DNA of 64,000 bases from Daejeonella sp. (lineage in GTDB: Bacteria > Bacteroidota > Bacteroidia > Sphingobacteriales > Sphingobacteriaceae), in assembly GCF_017495225.1 (NCBI RefSeq), contig NZ_JAFEIG010000026.1:1-64000 (forward strand). Direction: 5' to 3'. Every line of letters begins with the position of its first letter. Position 1 is the stretch's first letter. This document shows, in pieces, positions 37,762-46,500 of this stretch. Made by a program: the position numbers and the translations under genes. The notes under the pieces are model-generated. The model had not been told where the DNA came from and made no database searches. It worked only from the letters and a program-made list of their open reading frames with translations.

Positions 37762-38640
37762 CTAATCATCATACCCAAAACTCTTCAAATAGTTCTTTCT
37801 ATTTCTCCAATCGGGGATCACCTTGACAAACATTTCTAAAAACACTTTTTTCTGAAGGAACTCTTCCATGTCTTTACGGGCGTATGTACCTACTTTTTTC
37901 AGCATTTCGCCGGCTTTACCGATAATGATATTTTTTTGTGAATCGCGTTCAACAATAATTTCGGAGCTTATACGAATAATCTTTGCTTCATCTTTAAACG
38001 AAGTAATAATGACTTCAGTACTGTATGGAATTTCTTTATCGTAGAGTTTAAACACTTTTTCGCGGATTATTTCTGAGACGAAGAAGCGTTCATTTCTATC
38101 GGTTAGCGTGTCTTTATCATAATAGGGTGGATGTTCTGGCAGATTATCCATGATGAATTGCATGACTGCAGGTACATTATGGTCATGGAGGGCCGAAACA
38201 GCAAAAATGGCTTTAGGTTTAAGTTTTTCTTCCCAATAAAGTATTTTTTCTTTCACCACATCCTCGTTTGACTTATCTATTTTATTGATAATCACTGCGA
38301 TAGGGGAGCTAGTTTTTGCTAATTTCTCAAGCACATCATTTTCGTCGTACTTTTCGTTAATGTCGGTCACAAATAAGATGATATCTGCGTCGACTAAGGA
38401 GCCATTTACGAAACTCATCATCGATTCTTGCATTCCATACACCGGTTTTATCACTCCGGGGGTATCCGAAAAGACTAATTGTGAGTCGGGTTCATTAACA
38501 ATGCCTAAAATTCTGTGACGAGTAGTTTGTGCCTTTGGAGTGACTATAGACAGTTTTTCTCCTACTAAGGCGTTCATTAGGGTTGATTTACCAACATTTG
38601 GTTTCCCAATCAAACTAATAAATCCGGCTTTATGCGACAT
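37762..38640 (-). CDS. era: GTPase Era
   Basis: The 292-aa GTPase binds the 3' end of 16S rRNA during 30S maturation. It has G1 [13 protein letters not shown]3 DTPGVIKP, G4 NKID, and a C-terminal KH domain with IIGKAGEMLKKVGTYARKDMEEFL. The start at 38640 (MSHKAGFISLIG) is preferred over 38703, which would add 21 residues overlapping the tRNA promoter. The C-terminus ends in a minisatellite. Confidence 0.95.
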   Translation of the reverse strand: MSHKAGFISLIGKPNVGKSTLMNALVGEKLSIVTPKAQTTRHRILGIVNEPDSQLVFSDTPGVIKPVYGMQESMMSFVNGSLVDADIILFVTDINEKYDENDVLEKLAKTSSPIAVIINKIDKSNEDVVKEKILYWEEKLKPKAIFAVSALHDHNVPAVMQFIMDNLPEHPPYYDKDTLTDRNERFFVSEIIREKVFKLYDKEIPYSTEVIITSFKDEAKIIRISSEIIVERDSQKNIIIGKAGEMLKKVGTYARKDMEEFLQKKVFLEMFVKVIPDWRNRKNYLKSFGYDD

Positions 38641-38663
38641 GAAAAAAATTATTTTAAAATATA

Positions 38664-38695
38664 TTTGCAATGCAAAGAAACGAAATATATCTTTG
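38664..38695 (+). promoter_or_regulatory. Promoter of the tRNA-fMet/tRNA-Glu operon
   Basis: TTTG at 38664-38667 and TATCTTTG at 38688-38695 are separated by 20 nt, an exact fit to the Bacteroidota housekeeping sigma consensus. It lies 52 bp before tRNA-fMet. The 3' part could also overlap the era control region on the other strand. Confidence 0.75.
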
Positions 38696-38747
38696 CAGTC
38701 CAATTTAAAAGCAACGGTTTAACGATTGAAGCAATAAATTGTCAGAG

Positions 38748-38820
<73 letters not shown>

Positions 38821-38858
38821 CCCAGGTTGAGAAGCTGAAAGACGCTTCAATCTTTAAT

Positions 38859-38930
38859 GGCCCGTTCGTCTAGGGGTGAGGACGCCAGATTTTCATTCTG
38901 GAAACAGGGGTTCGATTCCCCTACGGGCTA
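38859..38930 (+). tRNA. tRNA-Glu (TTC)
   Basis: The 72-nt cloverleaf has acceptor GGCCCGT/ACGGGCT, anticodon stem CCAGA/TCTGG with loop TTTTCAT (anticodon TTC), and a T arm with GTTCGAT. CCA is not encoded. It is co-transcribed with tRNA-fMet 38 bp upstream and followed 2 bp later by a terminator. Confidence 0.92.
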
Positions 38931-38932
38931 CG

Positions 38933-38966
38933 AAACCCGCTTTACGAGAGTAGAGCGGGTTTTTTG
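38933..38966 (+). terminator. Terminator of the tRNA operon
   Basis: AAACCCGCTTTAC and the following AGAGCGGGTTTTTT form a G-C-rich stem and T run. The surrounding 48 bp (38933-38980) recur at 39667-39714 with two mismatches. Confidence 0.9.
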
Positions 38967-38995
38967 CGTTTGTGGGGTTTGGGAATGGCGTCGTA

Positions 38996-39151
38996 GAGAC
39001 ACACGGCCGTGTGTCTCATATTTATTATAAATAAAATTTCGTTGATACACACGGTCGTGTGTCTAATATTTATAACAATAAATACACACAATCGCATGTC
39101 TAATATTTTCGAAACAGTAAAATTTATAAGAGACACACGGCCGTGTGTCTC
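38996..39151. repeat. Palindromic GGCCGTGTGTCT repeat cluster, four copies
   Basis: Two perfect 22-bp palindromes with core AGACACACGGCCGTGTGTCT lie at 38996-39017 and 39130-39151. Degraded copies (ACACACGGTCGTGTGTCT at 39047-39064, ACACACAATCGCATGTCT at about 39084-39101) lie between them, spaced 37-50 bp apart and joined by AT-rich TAATATTTATAA linkers. Short open frames reading through them on both strands are not credible genes. Confidence 0.85.
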
Positions 39152-39419
39152 TACATCGTGTTTTTTAATCCGTTTAATATTTTCCAGAACATAAATTATT
39201 CTAAAATTTAATCTTAGTTATATTTTTATTTTTTAAGAAATTTTTAATAATTTTAAGAAACAAAATACATCAGAATGATCTTTTGCTATTATTAATGCTT
39301 CCGAGATTTCTGAGAGTCGGCTGATTGCCTGAGGATAGTTAGTTTTGACATACCTTGTGCCGTCACAATTTATTTAGATGTCGCCTAGCCCAATCGTAAA
39401 AAACAAAATATACAAATTT

Positions 39420-39635
39420 ATGAGTCTTAAACGTATCAAAATTAAAATGTTTATCAATTTTTTATTCGCTATTGTAGCTTTTGTTTTTGGCTTAGTATTG
39501 GTTATTCATCATGAGCGAAAAATCGGAGAGTTCTTGATGTTATCAGCAGTTGTTTCTAAGTTAAAGGGACTGTATCTCTTGTATTTGTATAATAAGATTC
39601 AATCTCAGACCCAAGCCAATGGTCTTAGATCCTAG
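39420..39635 (+). CDS. Small single-TM protein, unknown
   Basis: The 71-aa open frame from the ATG at 39420 begins MSLKRIKIKMF, has one transmembrane helix (about residues 11-29), then a basic/hydrophobic tail. An upstream start at 39378 would add 14 residues. It lies between the two copies of the tRNA terminator repeat. Composition is plausible but no family is recognised, so it could be a chance frame. Confidence 0.35.
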   Translation: MSLKRIKIKMFINFLFAIVAFVFGLVLVIHHERKIGEFLMLSAVVSKLKGLYLLYLYNKIQSQTQANGLRS

Positions 39636-39666
39636 CTATTGCTTTTAGGGCCTCCTAAGGAATATA

Positions 39667-39714
39667 AAACCCGCTTTACGAGATTAGAGCGGGTTTTTTG
39701 CTTTTGTGGGGTTT
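39667..39714 (+). repeat. Second copy of the tRNA-terminator 48-bp repeat
   Basis: It is 46 of 48 bases identical to 38933-38980, including the GC stem, the T run and the TTTGTGGGGTTT tail. The copies are 734 bp apart in direct orientation and bracket the palindrome cluster and a small open frame. It can act as a terminator for that frame. Confidence 0.85.
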
Positions 39715-39800
39715 AAAATGAGAATATGTTTTTCTGGTTTGGCCTGCGATTTGGTTTAATTCTCTGAAAAGCTGATATTTATAAATTAATTGATGCTAAC

Positions 39801-40595
39801 ATGGACTCACTCATAAAAAAATATCAAAGCTTGGATTTGAGTGGGATTTTAAATTTCGAGAAATTTAGCTTGATAGCTATTAGTCATCACTCTACTAAAA
39901 TTGAAGGATCAACTTTAACAGAACTAGAATCCCAAATATTATTAGATCATGGTTTAACTCCCCAAGGTAAACCACTAAATGATTCGCTCATGGTTCAGGA
40001 TCATTTTAAAGCTATTCAATTTGTTGTGAGTACAGCAAAAACTCAAGTAGCTGTTTCAGTTTCTTTGATTCAGCAAATACATGCTTTAGTGATGGCAAAT
40101 ACGGGTACAATTTACAAGACTATTTTAGGTGAAGTTGACAATTCTAAGGGAATGTTTAGGAAGGGTAATGTGACTGCAGGGGTGGGTTCTTATTTCCCCA
40201 ATTTTGATAAAGTTGAAAAATTAACCCATCAAATGGTGGAAATGATTAATTCAAAAATGAAGGAAAATCTTTCAATGGAGGAGAAGATTAATCTTTCTTT
40301 TGACGCGCATTTTAATTTAGTAAGTATTCATCCATTTTATGATGGGAATGGACGAACGTCTAGGCTACTTATGAACTACATACAAGCCTTTTATCAATTG
40401 CCTTTGGCGCTTATCTATAGCGAAGATAAAAATCAGTATTACCAATCTTTAATTGATACGAGAGAAAAAAACGATATTTCCTATTTTAGAAATTTCATGA
40501 AATCTCAATATGAAAAACACTTAAATTCTGAAATTGAAAAATATCAGTCGGATACTAATTTTAATAAGGGAAGTGGCTTTAATTTTATGTTTTAG
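39801..40595 (+). CDS. Fic family AMPylase (class II, N-terminal inhibitory helix)
   Basis: The 264-aa protein has the Fic motif HPFYDGNGRTSRLLMN (about residues 176-191, with the catalytic His). STKIEG at residues 31-36 matches the (S/T)xxxE(G/N) inhibitory motif placed before the Fic fold, as in class II enzymes. It should transfer AMP to a hydroxyl side chain of an unknown target once inhibition is relieved. The start ATG at 39801 is the first in frame. The gene is single. It begins the accessory island after the tRNA/repeat segment. No separate antitoxin is visible. Confidence 0.9.
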   Translation: MDSLIKKYQSLDLSGILNFEKFSLIAISHHSTKIEGSTLTELESQILLDHGLTPQGKPLNDSLMVQDHFKAIQFVVSTAKTQVAVSVSLIQQIHALVMANTGTIYKTILGEVDNSKGMFRKGNVTAGVGSYFPNFDKVEKLTHQMVEMINSKMKENLSMEEKINLSFDAHFNLVSIHPFYDGNGRTSRLLMNYIQAFYQLPLALIYSEDKNQYYQSLIDTREKNDISYFRNFMKSQYEKHLNSEIEKYQSDTNFNKGSGFNFMF

Positions 40596-41279
40596 GCTTT
40601 GTTATTGATTTTTGATGTGACAATTATTTAAAGAATCTATATTCTTTATTATTTTACCCTAAACATAATTAATATATTTTATCACTTCATTTAAGCTATT
40701 TGACTCTTGAAATTGGTTTCAGATGAAATCATTTAATGTAAAAAACGGTTTGGACTCAGATCAATTTTATTAATTCATGATTCAAACCCAAAGCAATATC
40801 CGGCTTGGCAAATGAGAAGGTACTCCAGACTCCTATGATCTACAATTTAAAGATTAAGGAGAACGCATTTAGTGCTTTGATTTGGAAATGTGGGAAATTT
40901 TTGGTATATTCTTTCTCCTAAATCATGCTTTTAGGCCAATAAATGCTTATCTGCGCTCATCTGCTAAATCTGCGGGAGCTATTTTTTGTCGCCCCCTAGA
41001 TTTACTCGAATTTTCGCAATGAACTTCGGAAATATAGAATAGAAAAACGATTTGTTCTTTGTAAAAAAAGCTCTTTAAAAGGTTAAAATGGGCATTTTTT
41101 TTATTAAAATTAATCCTGAATTTATAAATAGGATCGAGTCTGAAGACTCTCAATATTTGCTAATCCTTAGAGACCGTTTCGCTGAACTCTAGGGATAGTG
41201 GACAGTGGCGCATTTTGTTAGACCATTTATATAACAAACTCATGTCCTTTTAATTTTACCCAAGCCAAAATCATTGCAA
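40596..41279. other. Intergenic region without a supported gene
   Basis: This 684-bp AT-rich stretch holds no convincing frame. A minus-strand frame at 40947-41153 has poor composition. A segment around 40945-40985 (CATCTGCTAAATCTGCGGGA) resembles dispersed sequences common in Bacteroidota, and GAGTCTGAAGACTC at about 41135 is a short hairpin. It may be degraded DNA. Confidence 0.6.
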
Positions 41280-42134
41280 TTAATTAAATATTGGACTTAT
41301 AACTGTAATATCCTCTTTTAAACCTTCTACAAATCTTTTAACAGGTAATAGGTTATTAACACTGACTTTTAGCGTATAATTATCTGTTTTTTTATCATAT
41401 TTTATAAATGGAATTGTTAGTGGAAACTCCTCCTTTAGAAACAAATAAGCTCTTAAGCTAAGAGATAAATGTATTTCATATGTCTTTCCACTTTCCCCAA
41501 AACCAAATACATCTGTCTCGCTTATTCGATGTTGGCTTTCAAATTGAAAGGACTTCTCTAAAATTTCAATCCCTGTAATTCGTTCAATATGAAAGTGCTT
41601 GATGGTATTGGATTCCACCTCGTATGCCACTATGTGTTGATAGTTGTCTGTAAAATGAATGGGTTCCACTAATCGATCCTCAATGTTTTGCGAGTTAGCT
41701 GAATGATACTTCTGGAGTAAAATTTGATGCTTTGTTTGAATGGCAAGGTTTGCTTGTTCTACTAATTTTGACAAATGTGCTTTGAAAAGTTGTTTTCCTT
41801 GAATTTTTATTTCGGAGTTAACATATAACTTTTTGAGAAGTCCGTCTTTAAGAGCATGGCCATTCCCCGAAGTTGAAATCAGTTCATTAAGCCAAATAGA
41901 TTCTTCGGCGGTAAATGTAAAGCCTTCCTCTATTTCATCAGAAAGAATACAAAAGCGATTAAAACTATCTTTTTCTAATTGAAAACCTAATTCACGTAAT
42001 AAATCAAAATAACGATATACGCTTCTGCTATCAATTTCAAGTGTTTTGGCAAGCGTTCGAATTGATTTTAGTGGCTTGGATTTTAAGAGGTTAATTAATT
42101 GAAAAACGCGTAGAATTTTATGTTGGTTGTACAT
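41280..42134 (-). CDS. WYL-domain transcriptional regulator (YafY-like)
   Basis: The 284-aa regulator has an N-terminal winged helix (KILRVFQLINLLKS, IRTLAKTLEIDSRSVYRYFDLLRELGF; about residues 5-55). A WYL-type ligand domain follows (about 140-215; IVAYEVESNTIKHFHIERITGIEIL) and then a C-terminal WCX-like domain. WYL proteins sense nucleotides or nucleic-acid fragments in several defence systems and often sit next to CRISPR loci. Here the divergent gene begins 102 bp away across a 16-bp inverted repeat, the likely operator. cas12a lies 1.4 kb beyond. Confidence 0.88.
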   Translation of the reverse strand: MYNQHKILRVFQLINLLKSKPLKSIRTLAKTLEIDSRSVYRYFDLLRELGFQLEKDSFNRFCILSDEIEEGFTFTAEESIWLNELISTSGNGHALKDGLLKKLYVNSEIKIQGKQLFKAHLSKLVEQANLAIQTKHQILLQKYHSANSQNIEDRLVEPIHFTDNYQHIVAYEVESNTIKHFHIERITGIEILEKSFQFESQHRISETDVFGFGESGKTYEIHLSLSLRAYLFLKEEFPLTIPFIKYDKKTDNYTLKVSVNNLLPVKRFVEGLKEDITVISPIFN

Positions 42135-42147
42135 GGCTCTAATTTTC

Positions 42148-42200
42148 TGACAATTTAGGTCAATTTTCTTTTAGGTTAAAACGATTGACCCAAATTGTCA
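42148..42200. promoter_or_regulatory. Inverted-repeat operator between the WYL regulator and the exported protein
   Basis: TGACAATTTAGGTCAA (42148-42163) and TTGACCCAAATTGTCA (42185-42200) are complementary at 15 of 16 positions, separated by 21 bp. The first arm lies 13 bp upstream of the regulator start on the minus strand. The layout fits an autoregulated divergent promoter bound by a dimer at two half-sites. Confidence 0.7.
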
Positions 42201-42235
42201 ATATTTTGATGTTTCATTGCATCAAATAAAAATAA

Positions 42236-42772
42236 ATGATGAAGAAAGCAACAATTTTAATAATTCTGTCTGTTATGGTGATGGTGGAGCCAATTGATGC
42301 TCAGCAAATCTACACGAGCAATGTGACCATGTATTATGGAACTAAGAAAAAAGTAGGTTTCGATTTTATGACGGGCGAAAAATTAGTCTATGGTGCTGGT
42401 TTTGTTGGTTATATCGGCAAGGGCGCTGTTGGTAAAGATTACAGCGAAACGATCGGTCCAAATACCTATAGAGAGGATATTTATGAAATTATTGAAGCCG
42501 ATAATTTGGGTGTTTACGCACTAATAGGTAGTCGCATATCCAAATATTTCACAATAGCGGCAAAGCTTGGTTTTGCAACTAGAATGAAATACTACAATGG
42601 CTATGACAGGCAACAAATTTTGGCTCCAGATGGCTATTGGTACACTGCACAGAAGCTTGATAGTAAAGCATTAATCGGTGCCTTTGCTCAAATTAATGCG
42701 GATAGATGGTCGCCATATTTCGGTGTCGATAATTTTAGTGGTGTTAAAATTGGTTTAGGATATAATTTTTAA
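42236..42772 (+). CDS. Exported beta-rich protein, unknown
   Basis: The 178-aa protein has a signal peptide (about residues 1-23, ending IDAQQ) followed by alternating short strands (VTMYYGTKKKVGFDF, GVYALIGSRISKYFTIAAKLGFATRMKYYNG). It ends in GVKIGLGYNF, typical of a small outer-membrane beta-barrel with a terminal Phe. It is divergent from the WYL regulator and immediately beyond the putative operator, so it is the likely regulated target. It is followed by a lipoprotein after 26 bp. Two adjacent ATGs (42236 and 42239) are equally possible. Confidence 0.6.
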   Translation: MMKKATILIILSVMVMVEPIDAQQIYTSNVTMYYGTKKKVGFDFMTGEKLVYGAGFVGYIGKGAVGKDYSETIGPNTYREDIYEIIEADNLGVYALIGSRISKYFTIAAKLGFATRMKYYNGYDRQQILAPDGYWYTAQKLDSKALIGAFAQINADRWSPYFGVDNFSGVKIGLGYNF

Positions 42773-42798
42773 TTCTTAGTAAAATTTTTAAAAAAAAC

Positions 42799-43146
42799 AT
42801 GAAAAAACAGATTCTTTTTGCCCTTTTAATAGGCTCACTTTTAAGTTGTTCACAAAGTAAAAAAGAGCTATACAATTTAACCGATTCTTTTGTTGAATCA
42901 TTACAAACTGATTATGATAGCTATGGAATTTTAGATGCTAAGGATCATTCAAAGTTGACTAATGATGGTTTGTATCAAGTTATGCCGCTAGGCCGACTAA
43001 TAAATGTTAAAATCTTAAATCCCGTAGATGAGGAAGCCTACAAGGAATTACAAGAAGATTTAAAGCATCATTATAAGAATGATAAGAGGGTAAATGATGT
43101 TTATATGAATACGGTAGGGACCATTATGATTGATTGTAGAAATTAA
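42799..43146 (+). CDS. Lipoprotein, unknown
   Basis: The 115-aa protein has a lipoprotein signal (KKQILFALLIGSLLSC, lipobox LLSC at Cys17) and a soluble charged domain with no recognised motif. It lies 26 bp after the small exported barrel-like protein and is probably co-transcribed with it under control of the WYL regulator. The 423 bp to cas12a hold no convincing gene. Confidence 0.65.
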   Translation: MKKQILFALLIGSLLSCSQSKKELYNLTDSFVESLQTDYDSYGILDAKDHSKLTNDGLYQVMPLGRLINVKILNPVDEEAYKELQEDLKHHYKNDKRVNDVYMNTVGTIMIDCRN

Positions 43147-43569
43147 TACTCAGTGTGCCTTATTAACAATCAATTTAGAAATAGCTTTTGTTCCTTATTT
43201 GCTACTGTTGTTTCTAATGTATTTTGATAAGGCAACAATTCAATATACTGAAAATTTCTCGGATTTCAAAAATTTTATGAGTAGGAGCCTTCAAGATCAA
43301 ATCAAAATTAAATTTTAAGTGAGCGAACTTTACAATGGCATATTGATGTGCTTCGTGCTCATGTGTTTAGAATTTAACGAAAAGGATTAATAAACTTAAT
43401 TAAAGCTAATTTTTTAATTAAAAAATAATTAAATTTCTATATTTAGAGGTGTTAATGAGTGTAAACTGCAATACCTCGCTTAAAGTATGAGTCAATACAA
43501 TAAGTACTCAGCATCAGGTTTTTATCCAAAAAACAAGTCAATAAACAAATAAAATCAATCATAAATTAT
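43147..43569. other. cas12a upstream region with handle-like motif and hairpin
   Basis: This is 423 bp of AT-rich DNA without a convincing gene; a 62-aa frame at 43130-43318 overlaps the previous stop and looks accidental. AATTTCTATATTTAGA at 43432-43447 resembles the crRNA handle AATTTCTACTATTGTAGAT without one C-G stem pair. It overlaps TATATTTA (43438-43445), which is close to a -7 element. GAGGTGTT (43446-43453) pairs with AATACCTC (43470-43477). Promoter or regulatory function is inferred. Confidence 0.5.
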
Positions 43570-46500
43570 ATGAATCAGTTATTAAAAAGATTTACAAATC
43601 AATATCAATTATCTAAGACATTACGCTTTGAACTTATACCTCAAGGAAAAACACTTGATTTTATTAAGGAAAAAGGCTTGTTATCTCAAGACGAACAAAG
43701 AGCTCAGAGTTATAAAGAAATGAAGGGTACGATTGATGAGTTTCATAAATATTTTATTGATCTAGCTTTAAGCAAGGTTAAATTATCTTTTTTGAGTGAT
43801 TATGATTGTTTGTATAATCAAAGCGTAGAAAGCAAGAAAGATCCAAAATTTAAGGATGAACTAAAAAAAGTACAAGATGCATTGCGAAAAGAAATTGTTA
43901 AATCTTTTTCAGAGGGCGATGCTAAAGGCATTTTTGCAATTCTTGATAAAAAAGAATTGATTACTGTTGAACTTGAACAGTGGTTTGCAAATCAAGATAA
44001 AAAAGAAATTTATTTTGACGACAAATTCAAAACTTTCACCACTTACTTTACAGGTTTTCATCAAAACAGGAAAAACATGTATTCTACTGAAGCTAATTCT
44101 ACTGCAATAGCTTATCGATTGATACATGAAAACTTGCCCAAATTTTTAGAAAATGCTAAATCATTTGCGAAAATTAATCAAGTGCTTGAATTACATCCTC
44201 AAATTTCTAATGTTTATAAAGAATTCGAAAAGTATTTAAACGTAAAGTCTATTGATGAAATGTTTGAATTGGATTATTTTAATGAAGTTTTATCCCAAAA
44301 AGGCATTACTGTTTACAATAATATTATTGGTGGCAGAACAGCTGAAGAAGGGAAATCTAAAGTGCAAGGATTGAACGAAATTGTTAATTTGTACAATCAA
44401 AATAAAGATAAAAAAGATCGTCTTCCCAAATTAAAGCAATTATATAAACAAATATTAAGTGATAGAATTTCACTTTCTTTTTTGCCAGATGCCTTTAAAG
44501 ATGGAAAACAAGTATTACAAGCAGTCTTTGATTTTTATAAAGTTAACTTACTAAGTTATACCATTGAGGGTCAAGATACTAGTCAGAATTTATTGCAACT
44601 CATCAAGCAATTATTACAAAACCTTTCTAGCTTTGATATTGATAAAATTTATCTTAAAAACGACAATAATCTAACTGCTATCTCGCAACAGCTATTTGGT
44701 GATTTTTCTGTTTTTACAAGTGCATTGAATTATAGATATGAAACTTTAATCAATCCTAAATTTGAACTTGAATACCTAAAAGCAAATGAAAAGAAACGAG
44801 AAAGCTTAGACAAAGCCAAGGCTATTTATACAAAGCAGGATTATTTTTCTATTGCTTTTTTACAAGAAGTAGTATCTGACTACATGAATTCTTTGGATGA
44901 TAATTCTGACTTATCGAAAAAGTTCACTCCAAATTGTATTGCAGATTATTTCACAAATTATTTTATTGCCAAAAATGAAGAGGATAGTGATAAAACGTTT
45001 GATTTATTAGCAAACATAAGTGCAAAATACCAATGTATTCAAGGTATTTTGGAAAATGCTTCTGAATATGAAGATGAGTTGAAACAAGACCAAATTCTGA
45101 TAGATAATCTTAAGTTCTTTTTGGATTCTATTATGGAATTAGTGCATTTTATAAAACCTCTGCAATTAAAATCAGAAAGTATCACTGAAAAAGACACAGC
45201 CTTTTATGATGTGTTTGACAACTATTATGAGACGTTAAATTTACTAATACCACTGTATAATATGGTGCGAAATTATGTAACTCAAAAGCCATATAGCACC
45301 GAAAAAATTAAATTAAACTTCGAGAATAAAAATAATTTTTTGGGTGGTTGGGTAGATAGTAAAACAGAAAATTCAGATAATGCAACACAGGGAGGAGGGT
45401 ATTTGTTTAGAAAGAAAAATAAAATCGGTGAATACGATTTTTTTTTAGGGATCTCAAATGATGTTAAATTATTTAGAAGTCATTTAAAATCTGAAATTAC
45501 AGAAAATGATTTAAGTGAATTTGAAAGAATGGATTATTACCAATTAAAATCTGCTTCAGTATTTGGGAATAGTTATGTCGGGAATTATGAAGACGATAAA
45601 AATAATCTATTTGAAGTTATTTATAACTTTGCAAAAGAAAAAAATAAAAATATTTTAAATGAATTTGATATTTATATTAACAAACAAAATGGTGATATTA
45701 AACCAACACCATCGGGCTTATTTAAAATAGTCAATGAAAAATTTTCATTTTTTGTTAATGAGCTGTTAAATTTTGAAGATTTTAATAACGCAAACAATTT
45801 AATTATAAATAACTTAAAACAAACAATTCTTTCCTTACATAGAGTTCCCAAATCTCAAACTTATAAGGATATAAATTTCAAAATTTTTACAGAACCAATC
45901 AAAGTAATAGAAGATTTGACAAATGAAAAATCGTTTTCATATTTTCCAATAAGTAAAATTGAATTTGAGGATGTTACAAATAGATCCAATAACCCGTTAT
46001 TTTTGTTTAAAATATCAAATAAAGATTTATCATTCTCAGACTCTTTAGATAATGGATTAAGGAAATTACAAAAAAGAGGAAAAGACAATTTGCATACTTT
46101 ATATTTTAAAGCATTAATGCAGGGAAATCAAAACATTTATGATATCGGAACAGCTGAAATATTTTATAGAAAAGCGTCAATTAGCCCTAAAAATATAATT
46201 ACACACAAAGTTAACCGACCGATTAATGCCAAAAACCCATTAACCCCCGAAGCGAAAAACACGTATGAATATGATTTAATTAAAGACAAACGTTTTACGG
46301 AAGATAAATTTCAGTTTCATTTATCTATAATTCAGAATTATAAAGAACCCAAAAAACCTAATAAAGATATCAATCAAACGGTTTTGGAATATTTGAAAAA
46401 TAATCCTGAAGTTAAAATTATTGGGTTAGATAGAGGCGAGCGACACTTGGTTTATTTAACGCTAATAGATCAAAAGGGTAATATTTTGAAACAAGAAAGC

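Noticed and set aside
38942..39194. Short frames on both strands through the palindrome cluster
   Set aside because: They translate repeated VCL/HTAVC-like sequence from the palindromes and are not credible genes.
40947..41153. A 68-aa minus-strand frame in the 684-bp gap
   Set aside because: Its composition is irregular and it has no domain or upstream signal; the gap looks like degraded DNA.
43130..43318. A 62-aa frame just before cas12a
   Set aside because: It overlaps the preceding stop, has poor composition and no ribosome binding site; it is probably accidental.
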